From Streptomyces narbonensis (lineage in GTDB: Bacteria > Actinomycetota > Actinomycetes > Streptomycetales > Streptomycetaceae): 64,000 nucleotides of DNA. Each line of letters starts with the position of its first letter. The first letter of the stretch is position 1. The stretch covers positions 62,001 to 126,000 of the forward strand of contig NZ_BMSF01000005.1 in assembly GCF_014649015.1 (NCBI RefSeq), given 5' to 3'. Under the pieces are notes generated by a model. That model saw only the letters and a list, made by a program, of their open reading frames with translations. It did no database searches and was not told the origin of the DNA. Of this stretch, positions 44,956 to 52,969 are shown piece by piece. The position numbers and the translations under genes were made by a program.

Positions 44956-46041
44956 GTGAGCACCACCCCGCACTCCGTGCGCACCACCGACTACCACGCC
45001 GCAGGCGAACCCTTCAGGATCGTCGACCAGGACCTGCCGCCGGTCCCCGGCGACACCGTCGCCGAGCGGCGCGCCACCGTGATCGGCGCGGGCGGCACGG
45101 CCACGGACCCGCGCCCGGGACCCCTCGACGACGTGCGCCGGCTCCTCGTCCAGGAACCCCGCGGACACGCGGGCATGTACGGCGGGTTCGTCGTCCCGGC
45201 CGACGACGACGGCGCCCACTTCGGCGTGCTGTTCTGGCACAAGGACGGCTACTCCACGGCGTGCGGCCACGGCACCATGGCGCTCGGCGCCTGGGCCGTC
45301 GACTCCGGCCGCGTCCCGGCCCCCGACGACGGCGACGTCGCCGTCCGGATCGACGTGCCCTCGGGCCGCGTCACCGCGACCGTGCACCGCACGGCCGGCC
45401 GCACCACCGGCGTCACCTTCCGCAACATCCCGACCTTCGTCACCGCGCGGAAGGTCCCCGTCACGACCTCCTTCGGCACCGTCGAGGTCGACCTCGCCCA
45501 CTCCGGCGCCTGTTACGCCTCCGTCGCGGCCCGCGACCTCGGCCTCGACACCACGAAGGCGGCCCTGCCCGCCCTCGTCCGCGCCGGGCAGGAGATCCGC
45601 GCCGCGCTCGCCGACCACCCGGCCACCCGGCACGCGGGCGACCCGCGCCTCTCCGGCGTGTATGGCGTCATCCTGTACGAGGACCTGCCCGAAGACCGGC
45701 CCAGCGCGGACGCCGACACGTTGCCCGAAGACCGGCCCGGCGCGGACGCCGGCACGCTCCCCGACGGCCCGCGCCAGCGCAACGTCACCGTATTCGCCGA
45801 CGGCCAGATCGACCGCTCGCCCTGCGGATCCGGCACCTCTGCCCGACTCGTGCTCCTCGCCGCGGACGGGCGCCTCGCCCCCGGCGACACCCTGACGCAC
45901 GAGTCCGTGGCGGGCACCGTCTTCACCGGCCGCCTGCTCCCCGGCGGCATCACCGAGGTGACCGGACGGACCCACCGGACCGGCACCCACACCTTCCTCG
46001 TCGAACCGGACGACGACCTCGGGACGGGGTTCCTGCTGTGA
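44956..46041 (+). CDS. 4-hydroxyproline 2-epimerase (proline racemase family)
   Basis: 361 residues. Converts trans-4-hydroxy-L-proline to cis-4-hydroxy-D-proline, the first step of bacterial hydroxyproline breakdown. Both catalytic cysteines are present: Cys103 in TACGHGT and Cys290 in RSPCGSGTSA. A Thr at the second place would mark trans-3-hydroxyproline dehydratase, so epimerase or racemase is favoured. GTG at 44956 after ACCGGAGG. An in-frame repeat LPEDRPSADADT/LPEDRPGADAGT (about 244-267) is an odd acidic insertion. Its stop overlaps the start of the next gene (GTGA). Confidence 0.9.
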   Translation: MSTTPHSVRTTDYHAAGEPFRIVDQDLPPVPGDTVAERRATVIGAGGTATDPRPGPLDDVRRLLVQEPRGHAGMYGGFVVPADDDGAHFGVLFWHKDGYSTACGHGTMALGAWAVDSGRVPAPDDGDVAVRIDVPSGRVTATVHRTAGRTTGVTFRNIPTFVTARKVPVTTSFGTVEVDLAHSGACYASVAARDLGLDTTKAALPALVRAGQEIRAALADHPATRHAGDPRLSGVYGVILYEDLPEDRPSADADTLPEDRPGADAGTLPDGPRQRNVTVFADGQIDRSPCGSGTSARLVLLAADGRLAPGDTLTHESVAGTVFTGRLLPGGITEVTGRTHRTGTHTFLVEPDDDLGTGFLL

Positions 46042-46976
46042 CGCACGTGACCCAGATCGACGCGGCGACCATCGCCCGCCTCCTGGGCCCGGCCGAGGCG
46101 ATCGACGTCCTGGCCGAGGTCCTGCGCGCCGGACTCGACCCCGAGGAAGGACCGGCACGCACCTCCGTCCGCGTCCCCGCAGGCGAACTCCTCCTCATGC
46201 CCGCGGCCTTCGGCCCGTATGCCGGAGTGAAGATCGCCGGCGTGGCCCCCGGCAACGCCGCCGCAGGCCTGCCCCGCATCACCGGGTCCTACCTGCTCCT
46301 CGACGGCACGAACCTCCGCCCGCTCGCCCTCCTCGACGGCGCCGCCCTCACCGAACTGCGCACCCCGGCCGTCTCCGCCCTCGCCGTACGCCACCTGACG
46401 CCCGCCGACAAGCCGCTGCGCCTCGTGCTCTTCGGGACCGGCCCGCAGGCGTACGGGCACCTGGAGTCCGTGCTCGCCGTCCGCCGCGTCGCCGAGGCGG
46501 TCGTCGTCGGGCGCAACCAGATCGGCGCGCGCGCCCTCGCCGGGTACGCGCGCACGCTCGGCGTCCTCGCCAGGACCGGCACGCCCGACGACGTGGCCAA
46601 GGCCGACCTCGTCGTCTGCTGCACCACCGCACGCGAGCCCCTCTTCGACGGAGCCCTCGTCGCCCCCGGCGCCACCGTCGTCGCCGTCGGCTCGCACGAG
46701 CCGGACGCCCGGGAGGTCGACAGCGCGCTCGTCGCCCGCTCCGAGGTGTACGTCGAGGCACGGAGCGCCGCCCTGCGCGAGGCCGGTGACCTGCTCGTCC
46801 CCACGGCCGAAGGCGCGATCGAGGAGGACCACGTCGTCGGCGGCATCGCCGACCTCGTGACCGGCCGCCGCACCCCCACCACCGAACGCCCGCGGTTCTT
46901 CAAGAGCGTCGGCATGGCCTGGGAGGACCTCGCCGTGGCCGGCGCCCTCTACACGGCGGCACTCGCCACGCCATAG
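46038..46976 (+). CDS. Ornithine cyclodeaminase/mu-crystallin family protein (possible Pyr2C reductase)
   Basis: 312 residues. Rossmann motif VLFGTGPQAYGHLESV (about 130-145), GVKIAGVAPGN and RTPAVSALAV upstream, and VVAVGSHEPDAREVDSAL downstream are family hallmarks. Within the family, relatives beside proline racemase-like genes often reduce delta1-pyrroline-2-carboxylate to L-proline in 3-hydroxyproline use (LhpI type). That role fits a collagen island, since collagen holds 3-hydroxyproline, but the dehydratase that would feed it is not seen here. GTG at 46038 overlaps the epimerase stop by four bases, so the two are translationally coupled. Confidence 0.85.
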   Translation: MTHVTQIDAATIARLLGPAEAIDVLAEVLRAGLDPEEGPARTSVRVPAGELLLMPAAFGPYAGVKIAGVAPGNAAAGLPRITGSYLLLDGTNLRPLALLDGAALTELRTPAVSALAVRHLTPADKPLRLVLFGTGPQAYGHLESVLAVRRVAEAVVVGRNQIGARALAGYARTLGVLARTGTPDDVAKADLVVCCTTAREPLFDGALVAPGATVVAVGSHEPDAREVDSALVARSEVYVEARSAALREAGDLLVPTAEGAIEEDHVVGGIADLVTGRRTPTTERPRFFKSVGMAWEDLAVAGALYTAALATP

Positions 46977-46993
46977 GGACGGCACCGCACGCC

Positions 46994-47031
46994 GAACGCC
47001 CCGGCCCCGCACACGCGGGACCGGGGCGTTC
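46994..47031. terminator. Bidirectional terminator between the epimerase pair and the transporter operon
   Basis: GAACGCCCCGGCCCCGC pairs with GCGGGACCGGGGCGTTC, 17 bp with one mismatch and an ACAC loop. It lies between convergent genes ending at 46976 and 47040. Confidence 0.8.
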
Positions 47032-47039
47032 CGGCATGC

Positions 47040-48056
47040 TCAGGCGGCCTCGGGGAAGTGACAGGCCACCTGGCGCGCCTCGCCGGGGGAGGCGATCCGC
47101 AGCAGCGGCGCCTCCGTCCGGCAGATCTCCTGCGCCTTGGGACAGCGCGGGTGGAAGGTGCAGCCGGGCGGCGGAGCGGCCGGGCTCGGCGGGTCACCGA
47201 GCAGCGTGATCCGCTCCCGGGCCCGCTCCGCCGCCGGGTCGGGCAGCGGCACGGCCGAGAGCAGCGCCCGCGTGTAGGGGTGTGCGGGGGCCGCGTACAC
47301 CCGCTCCTTCACCCCGATCTCCACGATCCGGCCGAGGTACATCACCGCGACCCGGTCGCAGACCCGCTTGACGACCGAGAGGTCGTGGGCGATGAAGAGG
47401 TAGGCGAGCCCCAGCTCGCGCTGGAGCCGCTCCATCAGATTGACGATCTGCGCCTGGACGGAGACGTCGAGCGCGGAGACCGGTTCGTCGGCCACGACGA
47501 GCCGCGGGCTCGTGGCCAGGGACCGGGCGATCCCGATGCGCTGCGCCTGACCGCCGGAGAACTCGTGCGGGTAGCGGTCGATGTGCTCCGGGATGAGCCC
47601 GACCAGATCCATCAGCTCCACGGCCCGCTTGCGGGCCTCGGCCGCCGAACTCCCCTGCACCATCAGCGGATCGGAGATGATCCGCGCCACGGTCTGACGG
47701 GGATTGAGCGAGGAGTGCGGGTCCTGGAAGACCATCTGGAGGTCGCGTCGGAGCGGCTTGAGCTCCCGCTGCGACAGGTGCGTGATGTCGCGTCCGTCGT
47801 ACGAGACGGAGCCGGCGGTCGGCTCCAGGAGCCGCACGATCATGCGCCCGGTGGTCGACTTGCCGCAGCCGGACTCGCCGACGAGGCCCAGGGTCTCGCC
47901 CGCCGCCACCTCGAAGTCGATGCCGTCGACGGCCCGGACGGGCGCCGAGCGGGCCCGGCGCCCCGGGAAGGTCATCGTCAGGTCCCGCACGCTGAGCAGG
48001 GGAGTGGACGTCGTGCTCGTGGCCGCGTCCGAGGTCGCGGTGGTGGTCGTGGTCAT
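47040..48056 (-). CDS. Oligopeptide ABC transporter ATP-binding protein (OppF/DppF type)
   Basis: 338 residues. Walker [20 protein letters not shown] signature [16 protein letters not shown], Walker [15 protein letters not shown], then the switch His in FIAHDLSVV. The C-terminal oligopeptide-transporter extension is present: [20 protein letters not shown] and Cys-rich [14 protein letters not shown], a likely Fe-S or zinc cluster. A Thr-rich start ([10 protein letters not shown]) precedes the domain. It overlaps the OppD-type gene by four bases and is the last gene of the five-gene operon. Confidence 0.95.
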   Translation of the reverse strand: MTTTTTATSDAATSTTSTPLLSVRDLTMTFPGRRARSAPVRAVDGIDFEVAAGETLGLVGESGCGKSTTGRMIVRLLEPTAGSVSYDGRDITHLSQRELKPLRRDLQMVFQDPHSSLNPRQTVARIISDPLMVQGSSAAEARKRAVELMDLVGLIPEHIDRYPHEFSGGQAQRIGIARSLATSPRLVVADEPVSALDVSVQAQIVNLMERLQRELGLAYLFIAHDLSVVKRVCDRVAVMYLGRIVEIGVKERVYAAPAHPYTRALLSAVPLPDPAAERARERITLLGDPPSPAAPPPGCTFHPRCPKAQEICRTEAPLLRIASPGEARQVACHFPEAA

Positions 48057-49066
48057 GAGGCGACGCCTTCGTACGCGGGAAACGCAGGGAAATGGCAGGC
48101 GGCCGGATGTCCCTCCGGGCCGACGAGCAGCGGGCGTTCGCCCGAGCAGCGCGCCCGCTCCTCCTCGGAGCCGGCGGCCGCCCGGGGGCAGCGGGGTGCG
48201 AACGCGCAGCCGGGAGCGGGGTCGAGCAGGGACGGCGGGCTGCCGGGGATCGCCCGGAGCGGCGCGTCGTCGTCATCGTCGAGCCGGGGCAGCGAGTCGA
48301 GCAGACCGCGGGTGTAGGGGTGGGCGGGGGCGGCGAAGAGGGAGTCCACCGGGGCGTGTTCGGCGGCCCGGCCGCCGTACATCACGAGGACGTCGTGGGC
48401 CACGCGCGCGACCACGCCGAGATCGTGCGTGATCATGACGACGGCGAGCCCCCGCTCCTGCTGGATCCGCGCGATCAGCTCCAGGATCTGGGCCTGGACG
48501 GTGACGTCGAGCGCGGTGGTGGGTTCGTCGGCGATGAGGAGGTCGGGCTCGCAGGACAGGGCCATCGCGATCATCACGCGCTGACGCATGCCGCCCGAGA
48601 ACTGGTGGGGGTACTCACCGGCCCGGCGGCGCGGTTCGGGGATGCCGACCTCGCCGAGGGCCTCGACGGCCCGCTCGCGCGCGGCCGCCCGGCGGGAGCC
48701 GAAGTGGAACCGGTGGTGCTCGGCGATCTGCTCCCCGACGGTGTAATACGGGTGCAGGCTGGACAGCGGGTCCTGGAAGATCATGGCCATCCGCCGGCCG
48801 CGGAGCCCGTTCAGCTCGCGGTCGGACATGCCGATCAGCTCGCGCCCGCCGAGGGCGACGGAGCCGGTGACCTCGGCGTCCGTGTGCAGGCCCATGACGG
48901 CGAGCGACGTCACGGACTTGCCGGAGCCGGACTCGCCGACGATGCCGAGGGTCCGGCCGGGCCGCACGTCGAAGGCGAGGGAGTCGACGGCCCGGACCGG
49001 GCCGCGCTTCGTCGGGAAGGTGACCGTGAGGTCCCGTACCGACAGGAGGGGTGCGGGATCGCCCAT
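48053..49066 (-). CDS. Oligopeptide ABC transporter ATP-binding protein (OppD/DppD type)
   Basis: 337 residues. Walker [22 protein letters not shown]-loop [16 protein letters not shown], signature [16 protein letters not shown], Walker [15 protein letters not shown], switch [23 protein letters not shown]. The C-terminal Cys motif ([12 protein letters not shown]...RC) is kept. ATG at 49066, one base before the permease stop codon. Forms the ATPase heterodimer with the OppF-type protein. Confidence 0.95.
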   Translation of the reverse strand: MGDPAPLLSVRDLTVTFPTKRGPVRAVDSLAFDVRPGRTLGIVGESGSGKSVTSLAVMGLHTDAEVTGSVALGGRELIGMSDRELNGLRGRRMAMIFQDPLSSLHPYYTVGEQIAEHHRFHFGSRRAAARERAVEALGEVGIPEPRRRAGEYPHQFSGGMRQRVMIAMALSCEPDLLIADEPTTALDVTVQAQILELIARIQQERGLAVVMITHDLGVVARVAHDVLVMYGGRAAEHAPVDSLFAAPAHPYTRGLLDSLPRLDDDDDAPLRAIPGSPPSLLDPAPGCAFAPRCPRAAAGSEEERARCSGERPLLVGPEGHPAACHFPAFPAYEGVAS

Positions 49067-49067
49067 C

Positions 49068-50054
49068 TCAGTACCTCACTCGCGGGTCGACGACGGCGTA
49101 CAGCAGGTCGACGGCCAGGTTGGCGACGACGATGAAGGTGGCGGCGAGCAGGGTGACCCCGAGGATGACGGGCTGGTCCCCGCTGGACAGGGCGCCGTAG
49201 AACAGGCGGCCGATGCCGGGCAGTCCGAAGATGGACTCGGTGATCACGGCACCCGCGAGCAGTCCGCCCAGATCCATGCCGAAGATGGTGAGGATCGGGG
49301 TCATGCCGGCGCGCAGCCCGTGTTTGACCACGACCGTGCGGCGGGGGAGGCCCTTGGCGCGGGCGGTGCGGATGTACGGCTCCGCCATGCTCTCGATCAT
49401 CGAACTGCGGCTCTGCCGCGCGTACATCGCGGCGTACAGGACGGCGAGCGCCAGCCAGGGGAGCAGCAGGTTGGTGGCCCAGGACAGCGGGTCGTCGCCG
49501 AAGGCCACGTACTGCGGGTAGGGCAGCAGACCGGAGACCCGGATCAGTCCGAAGATCAGCAGCACCGAGGTGAAGTAGACGGGCAGCGAGGCCGCGGCGA
49601 CCGCGCCGACCATCAGGGCCCGGTCGGTGAGCGTGTCCTTGTGCAGCGCGGCGGTGACGCCCGCGGTGAGCCCGAGGACCAGCCAGATCGCGGCAGCGCC
49701 CAGGGCCAGCGAGGCCGAGACGGGCAGCCGGTCCACGAGCAGGTCCCACACGCTCTGGCTGTTCTCGTACGAGTAGCCCAGGCAGGGGAAGTCGCAGGTC
49801 ATGGCGTACTGGCCGGTGCCCATGGTGCGGCCGGTGAAGATGCCGGTGACGAAGTCGGTGAACTGCCGCCACAGCGGGTCGTCGAGGCCCATGTTGGCGC
49901 GGATCGCGTCCAGCCGCTCGTTGCTGCACGCCTTGCCGCACGCGGCGGCGGCCGGGTCGGAGGGGAGGACGTAGAAGATGGTGAAGGTGACGGCGGCGAT
50001 GGCGAGGAGGACGCCGAGGACGCCCAGGAGACGGCGGCCGAGGTAGAGGATCAC
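49068..50054 (-). CDS. Oligopeptide ABC transporter permease (OppB/DppB type)
   Basis: 328 residues. Six membrane segments, starting RRLLGVLGVLLAIAAVTFTIFYVLPSDPA, the standard DppB N-terminus. The EAA loop contacting the ATPases is YIRTARAKGLPRRTVVVKHGLRAGMTPI. A loop of about 60 residues with Cys pairs (ACGKACSNE, TCDFPCLG) lies outside the membrane and may hold disulfides; this is longer than in enteric DppB. The start at 50054 overlaps the DppC-type stop by four bases. Confidence 0.93.
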   Translation of the reverse strand: MILYLGRRLLGVLGVLLAIAAVTFTIFYVLPSDPAAAACGKACSNERLDAIRANMGLDDPLWRQFTDFVTGIFTGRTMGTGQYAMTCDFPCLGYSYENSQSVWDLLVDRLPVSASLALGAAAIWLVLGLTAGVTAALHKDTLTDRALMVGAVAAASLPVYFTSVLLIFGLIRVSGLLPYPQYVAFGDDPLSWATNLLLPWLALAVLYAAMYARQSRSSMIESMAEPYIRTARAKGLPRRTVVVKHGLRAGMTPILTIFGMDLGGLLAGAVITESIFGLPGIGRLFYGALSSGDQPVILGVTLLAATFIVVANLAVDLLYAVVDPRVRY

Positions 50055-50986
50055 GAGCCGCTGCCTCTCGGGTCGAGGATGTCGCGCAGCGCGTCCCCGA
50101 GCAGGGTGAACGCGAGCACGGTGAGGAACAGACAGAGGCTCGGTACGAGGAAGTACATGGGGTCCGTGTCGTAGTACGCGACGCTCTCGGCGATCATCTG
50201 GCCCCAGGACGGGGTCGGCGGGCGCACACCGACGCCCAGATAACTGAGGGCCGCCTCGGTGGCGATCATCCCGGGGATGATCAGCGTGGTGTACGCGATG
50301 ACCGGCCCCGCGACGCCCGGCAGGATGTCCCGGGCGAGGATCCGCAGGGGGCCGGAGCCGCCGACGCGGGCGGCGTCGACGTACTCGCGGTGCTTGAGCG
50401 ACAGGGTCTGGCCGCGGACGACCCGGGCGATGCCGGGCCAGCCGAAGAGGCCGATGACGACGGTCATCAGAAGGGTCCGGTTGACGTCCCGGGCCACCGA
50501 CATCATCGCGATCATGAAGATGAGGGACGGGAAGGACATGGTGAGGTCCATCAGCCGGGACAGCACCGTGTCGGTGCGCCCGCCGAAGTAGCCCGCGGCG
50601 ATGCCGGCCGCCGTCCCGGCGACGAGCACGATCGCCGTCGCCGAGAAGGCGATGAGCAGGGAGACCTGCCCGCCGTGCACGACCCGGGAGAACAGGTCGC
50701 GGCCGGTGACGGGTTCGACGCCGAGCCAGTGTTCGGCCGAGACGCCGCCGAGCGGTCCGATGGGCAGGCCGCCCAGGTACGGGTCGACGGCGCTCTTGTC
50801 GAACTCCTCGGGGCCCCAGCCGCCCAGCGAGCCGATCAGCGGGGCGGCGACGGTCAGGAGCGCGAAGAACGCGACCACGACGAGGGACAGCTTGACGGAG
50901 GTGCGGCGGCGCAGCTCGGCGCGGGCGAGCTGCCAGGGACCGCTGCCCGCCCGGACGGGCGGGGACGTGGAAGTGGTGGTGGTCAT
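50051..50986 (-). CDS. Oligopeptide ABC transporter permease (OppC/DppC type)
   Basis: 311 residues. LSLVVVAFFALLTVAAPLIG is the first helix, then HWLGVEPVTGRDLFSRVVHGGQVSLLIAFSA, the OppC hallmark (GTDxxGRD variant GVEPVTGRD). EAA loop: EYVDAARVGGSGPLRILARDILPG. ATG at 50986 chosen because it opens the Thr/Ser-rich tail before the first helix. Thirty-two bases downstream of the binding-protein gene. Confidence 0.93.
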   Translation of the reverse strand: MTTTTSTSPPVRAGSGPWQLARAELRRRTSVKLSLVVVAFFALLTVAAPLIGSLGGWGPEEFDKSAVDPYLGGLPIGPLGGVSAEHWLGVEPVTGRDLFSRVVHGGQVSLLIAFSATAIVLVAGTAAGIAAGYFGGRTDTVLSRLMDLTMSFPSLIFMIAMMSVARDVNRTLLMTVVIGLFGWPGIARVVRGQTLSLKHREYVDAARVGGSGPLRILARDILPGVAGPVIAYTTLIIPGMIATEAALSYLGVGVRPPTPSWGQMIAESVAYYDTDPMYFLVPSLCLFLTVLAFTLLGDALRDILDPRGSGS

Positions 50987-51018
50987 GGGCGTGGGCGTGG
51001 TCGGCGTCGTTCCGGCCT

Positions 51019-52767
51019 TCAACGGGTGCTCTTCGCGGGGTCCTTGAGGCCGACCGTCGCGTAGTCGATCTGCCCGCCGAAGGAGGTGTGGCCGTAGGCG
51101 CCGGCGATGTTGGTGCCGATGAGCAGCGGCTTGCGCTCGACGACGGCGGGAGCGGTGGGGGCCTTGGCGAGGATTTGGGCGTCGAGCTCCTGCCACGCCT
51201 TGTTCGCCTGCTGGGCGTCGGTCATCGCGGCGATCTCGTCCATGCGCTTCATCGTGGCGTCGTCACGGAAGAGCGAGTGGTTGCCGGAGTTGCCCTTCTC
51301 CTTGATGTAGCGGCCGTCGAAGACGAAGGGCAGGAAGGTCGAGCCGGAGGGGAAGTCCGGGCACCAGCCGGTGTAGGCGAGGTCCGTGCGGTTCTTGGTG
51401 TCGCCGATGGTGTCGTAGAAGGCGGACGGGTCGACGGTCTCGATGGTGACCTTGATCCCGGCGCGGCCCAGGGACTGCTGGATCGCCTCGCCGATGGCCT
51501 TGTCGCCGGTGGAGACGGTGACGCTGGTGGAGATGCCGCCGGCCTTGCCGGCCTCCTTGAGGAGCTGCTTCGCCTTCTCGACGTCGCCGGTGAGCGGGAT
51601 CTTCCGGCTGTCGGGCTGCTTGCCGCCGGGGAAGAGCAGGCCGGGCATGAGCGCGGTGGCCGGGTCGTTGAGCGCGGGGCCGCCGGTGGCGGTGACGAGG
51701 GCCTCGCGGTCGAGGGCGTACTGCACGGCCTGGCGGACCCTCACGTCGTCGAACGGCGCGCGGCCGGTGTGCATCTGGACCATCTCGGTGCAGCTGGTCG
51801 ACTCGGCGAGGAGACGCGCCCTGACGTCCGGCTTGGTGAGCACCTTGGGCGTGGACTCGGGGCGGAGCGAGGCCCAGGCGACGGAGGAGGCGTCGCCGCC
51901 GGCGGAGGCGATGAGGCGGTCGTCGATCTGGTTGGCCTTGAGGCCCATGGTGACGACGATCCGGTCCGGGTACGCCTTGCGCACGGTGTCCGTGGCGGCG
52001 CTCCAATGGGTGTTGCGCACGAGGACCATCTGCTTGTCCCGGGCGTACGACTCGATCTTGTACGGGCCGGAGGAGAAGGGCCGGTTGTCGTACTGCGGGC
52101 CCTTGTCCTGGGACTTGGGCACGGGGCTGAAGGTGGGCAGCACCGTCGCGTACGGGAACTCGGCGAAGGGCTTGCGGAGCTCGAAGACGATCGTGCGGTC
52201 GTCCGGGGTCTTCACGGAGTCGAGGTGCTTGCCCTGCGCGGGGCCCTTGTAGCCCTCGGCGCCGACGAGGTAGCGGGCCGCGTAGTCGGGGCCGCCGGGC
52301 AGCTCGGGGGAGAAGGACCGCTCGACGTTGTACTTGACGTCCTGGGCGGTGATCGGGGTGCCGTCCTCGTACTTCAGGCCGGGCTTCAACTTGAAGGTCC
52401 AGGTCTTGGCGCCGTTGGAGGAGACGCCGAGGTTCTCGGCGAGGTCGGTCGTGAGCTCCCCGCCCTTCGCGCCGGGCTGTGCCTTGTACGTGAGGAGCGT
52501 GCGGTAGAGCAGGCGCGAGCCGAAGTCCATGTCGCCCACCACCCAGTTGCGGGCCGGGTCGAGGTGGGTGAAGTCCTGGTTGGACAGGATGGTCAGCGTG
52601 CCGCCCTTCTGCGGAGTGCCGCCGACCACCGCGCCGTTGTTGGAGGTCGCGGGGTTCTTGCCACGGTCCCGGGAGCCGTCGGACTTCTTGCCGTCGGCAC
52701 AGCCGGTCGCGCCGAGGGCGAGGGCGGTCACCAGAGCGGTGGCCAGGGTGTAAGTGCGCTTGTTCAT
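51019..52767 (-). CDS. Oligopeptide ABC transporter substrate-binding lipoprotein
   Basis: 582 residues, SBP family 5. Lipobox ALGATGCADG (Cys about 23). PQKGGTLTILSNQDFTHLDPARNWV, TWTFKLKPGLKYEDGTPITAQDVKYNVERSF and DDVRVRQAVQYALDREALV are classic SBP_bac_5 blocks. It should bind short peptides; next to collagenase and prolyl iminopeptidase, Pro/Hyp-rich collagen peptides are the obvious guess. First gene of the operon, whose 33-bp control element lies 49 bases upstream of the ATG at 52767. Confidence 0.94.
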   Translation of the reverse strand: MNKRTYTLATALVTALALGATGCADGKKSDGSRDRGKNPATSNNGAVVGGTPQKGGTLTILSNQDFTHLDPARNWVVGDMDFGSRLLYRTLLTYKAQPGAKGGELTTDLAENLGVSSNGAKTWTFKLKPGLKYEDGTPITAQDVKYNVERSFSPELPGGPDYAARYLVGAEGYKGPAQGKHLDSVKTPDDRTIVFELRKPFAEFPYATVLPTFSPVPKSQDKGPQYDNRPFSSGPYKIESYARDKQMVLVRNTHWSAATDTVRKAYPDRIVVTMGLKANQIDDRLIASAGGDASSVAWASLRPESTPKVLTKPDVRARLLAESTSCTEMVQMHTGRAPFDDVRVRQAVQYALDREALVTATGGPALNDPATALMPGLLFPGGKQPDSRKIPLTGDVEKAKQLLKEAGKAGGISTSVTVSTGDKAIGEAIQQSLGRAGIKVTIETVDPSAFYDTIGDTKNRTDLAYTGWCPDFPSGSTFLPFVFDGRYIKEKGNSGNHSLFRDDATMKRMDEIAAMTDAQQANKAWQELDAQILAKAPTAPAVVERKPLLIGTNIAGAYGHTSFGGQIDYATVGLKDPAKSTR

Positions 52768-52815
52768 AGGTCACTCCGAGAGAGCGGTCGAGCATCCCGA
52801 TGGCTGGAATGTGAC

Positions 52816-52848
52816 CTGTAACATAGTAATGTGAAATTGCACTGACAA
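52816..52848. promoter_or_regulatory. Regulon operator B (33-bp element) upstream of the transporter operon
   Basis: All 33 bases are the exact reverse complement of 42283-42315; relative to the gene it controls, each copy has the same orientation. Contains ATTGCACTGAC (52836-52846). A further AATGTGAC core lies beside it at 52808-52814. Confidence 0.65.
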
Positions 52849-52931
52849 GGTATCGGGCGGTCCGTTACTCATCCGTGTCCGGGCGGTACTCAGGAGAGCG
52901 CCCCGCGACTGGAATGCTCCGTTTCGGGGTC

Positions 52932-52969
52932 TTGGCAACGTCAGTGCAATGTGAAATATTACTGACGTG
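52932..52969 (+). promoter_or_regulatory. Operator C and promoter at the start of the D-hydroxyproline dehydrogenase operon
   Basis: ACGTCAGT (52938-52945) and ACTGACGT (52961-52968) are perfect 8-bp inverted arms. The left arm continues into GTCAGTGCAAT (52940-52950), the right into ATTACTGAC (52958-52966). TTGGCA (52932) with AAATAT or TATTAC about 17-19 bases on would start transcription near the GTG at 52967, so operator, promoter and start codon overlap. No ribosome site is present, which suggests a leaderless mRNA. Confidence 0.65.

Noticed and set aside
43614..46976. Very long open frame (over 1000 codons) overlapping collagenase and the epimerase pair
   Set aside because: Upstream of 46038 it is an out-of-frame shadow rich in Arg/Pro/His that crosses two well-supported genes; only its last part, the OCD-family gene, is real.
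49068..50174. Plus-strand frames opposite the ABC transporter operon
   Set aside because: Low-complexity antisense shadows of the permease and ATPase genes with no ribosome sites or domains.
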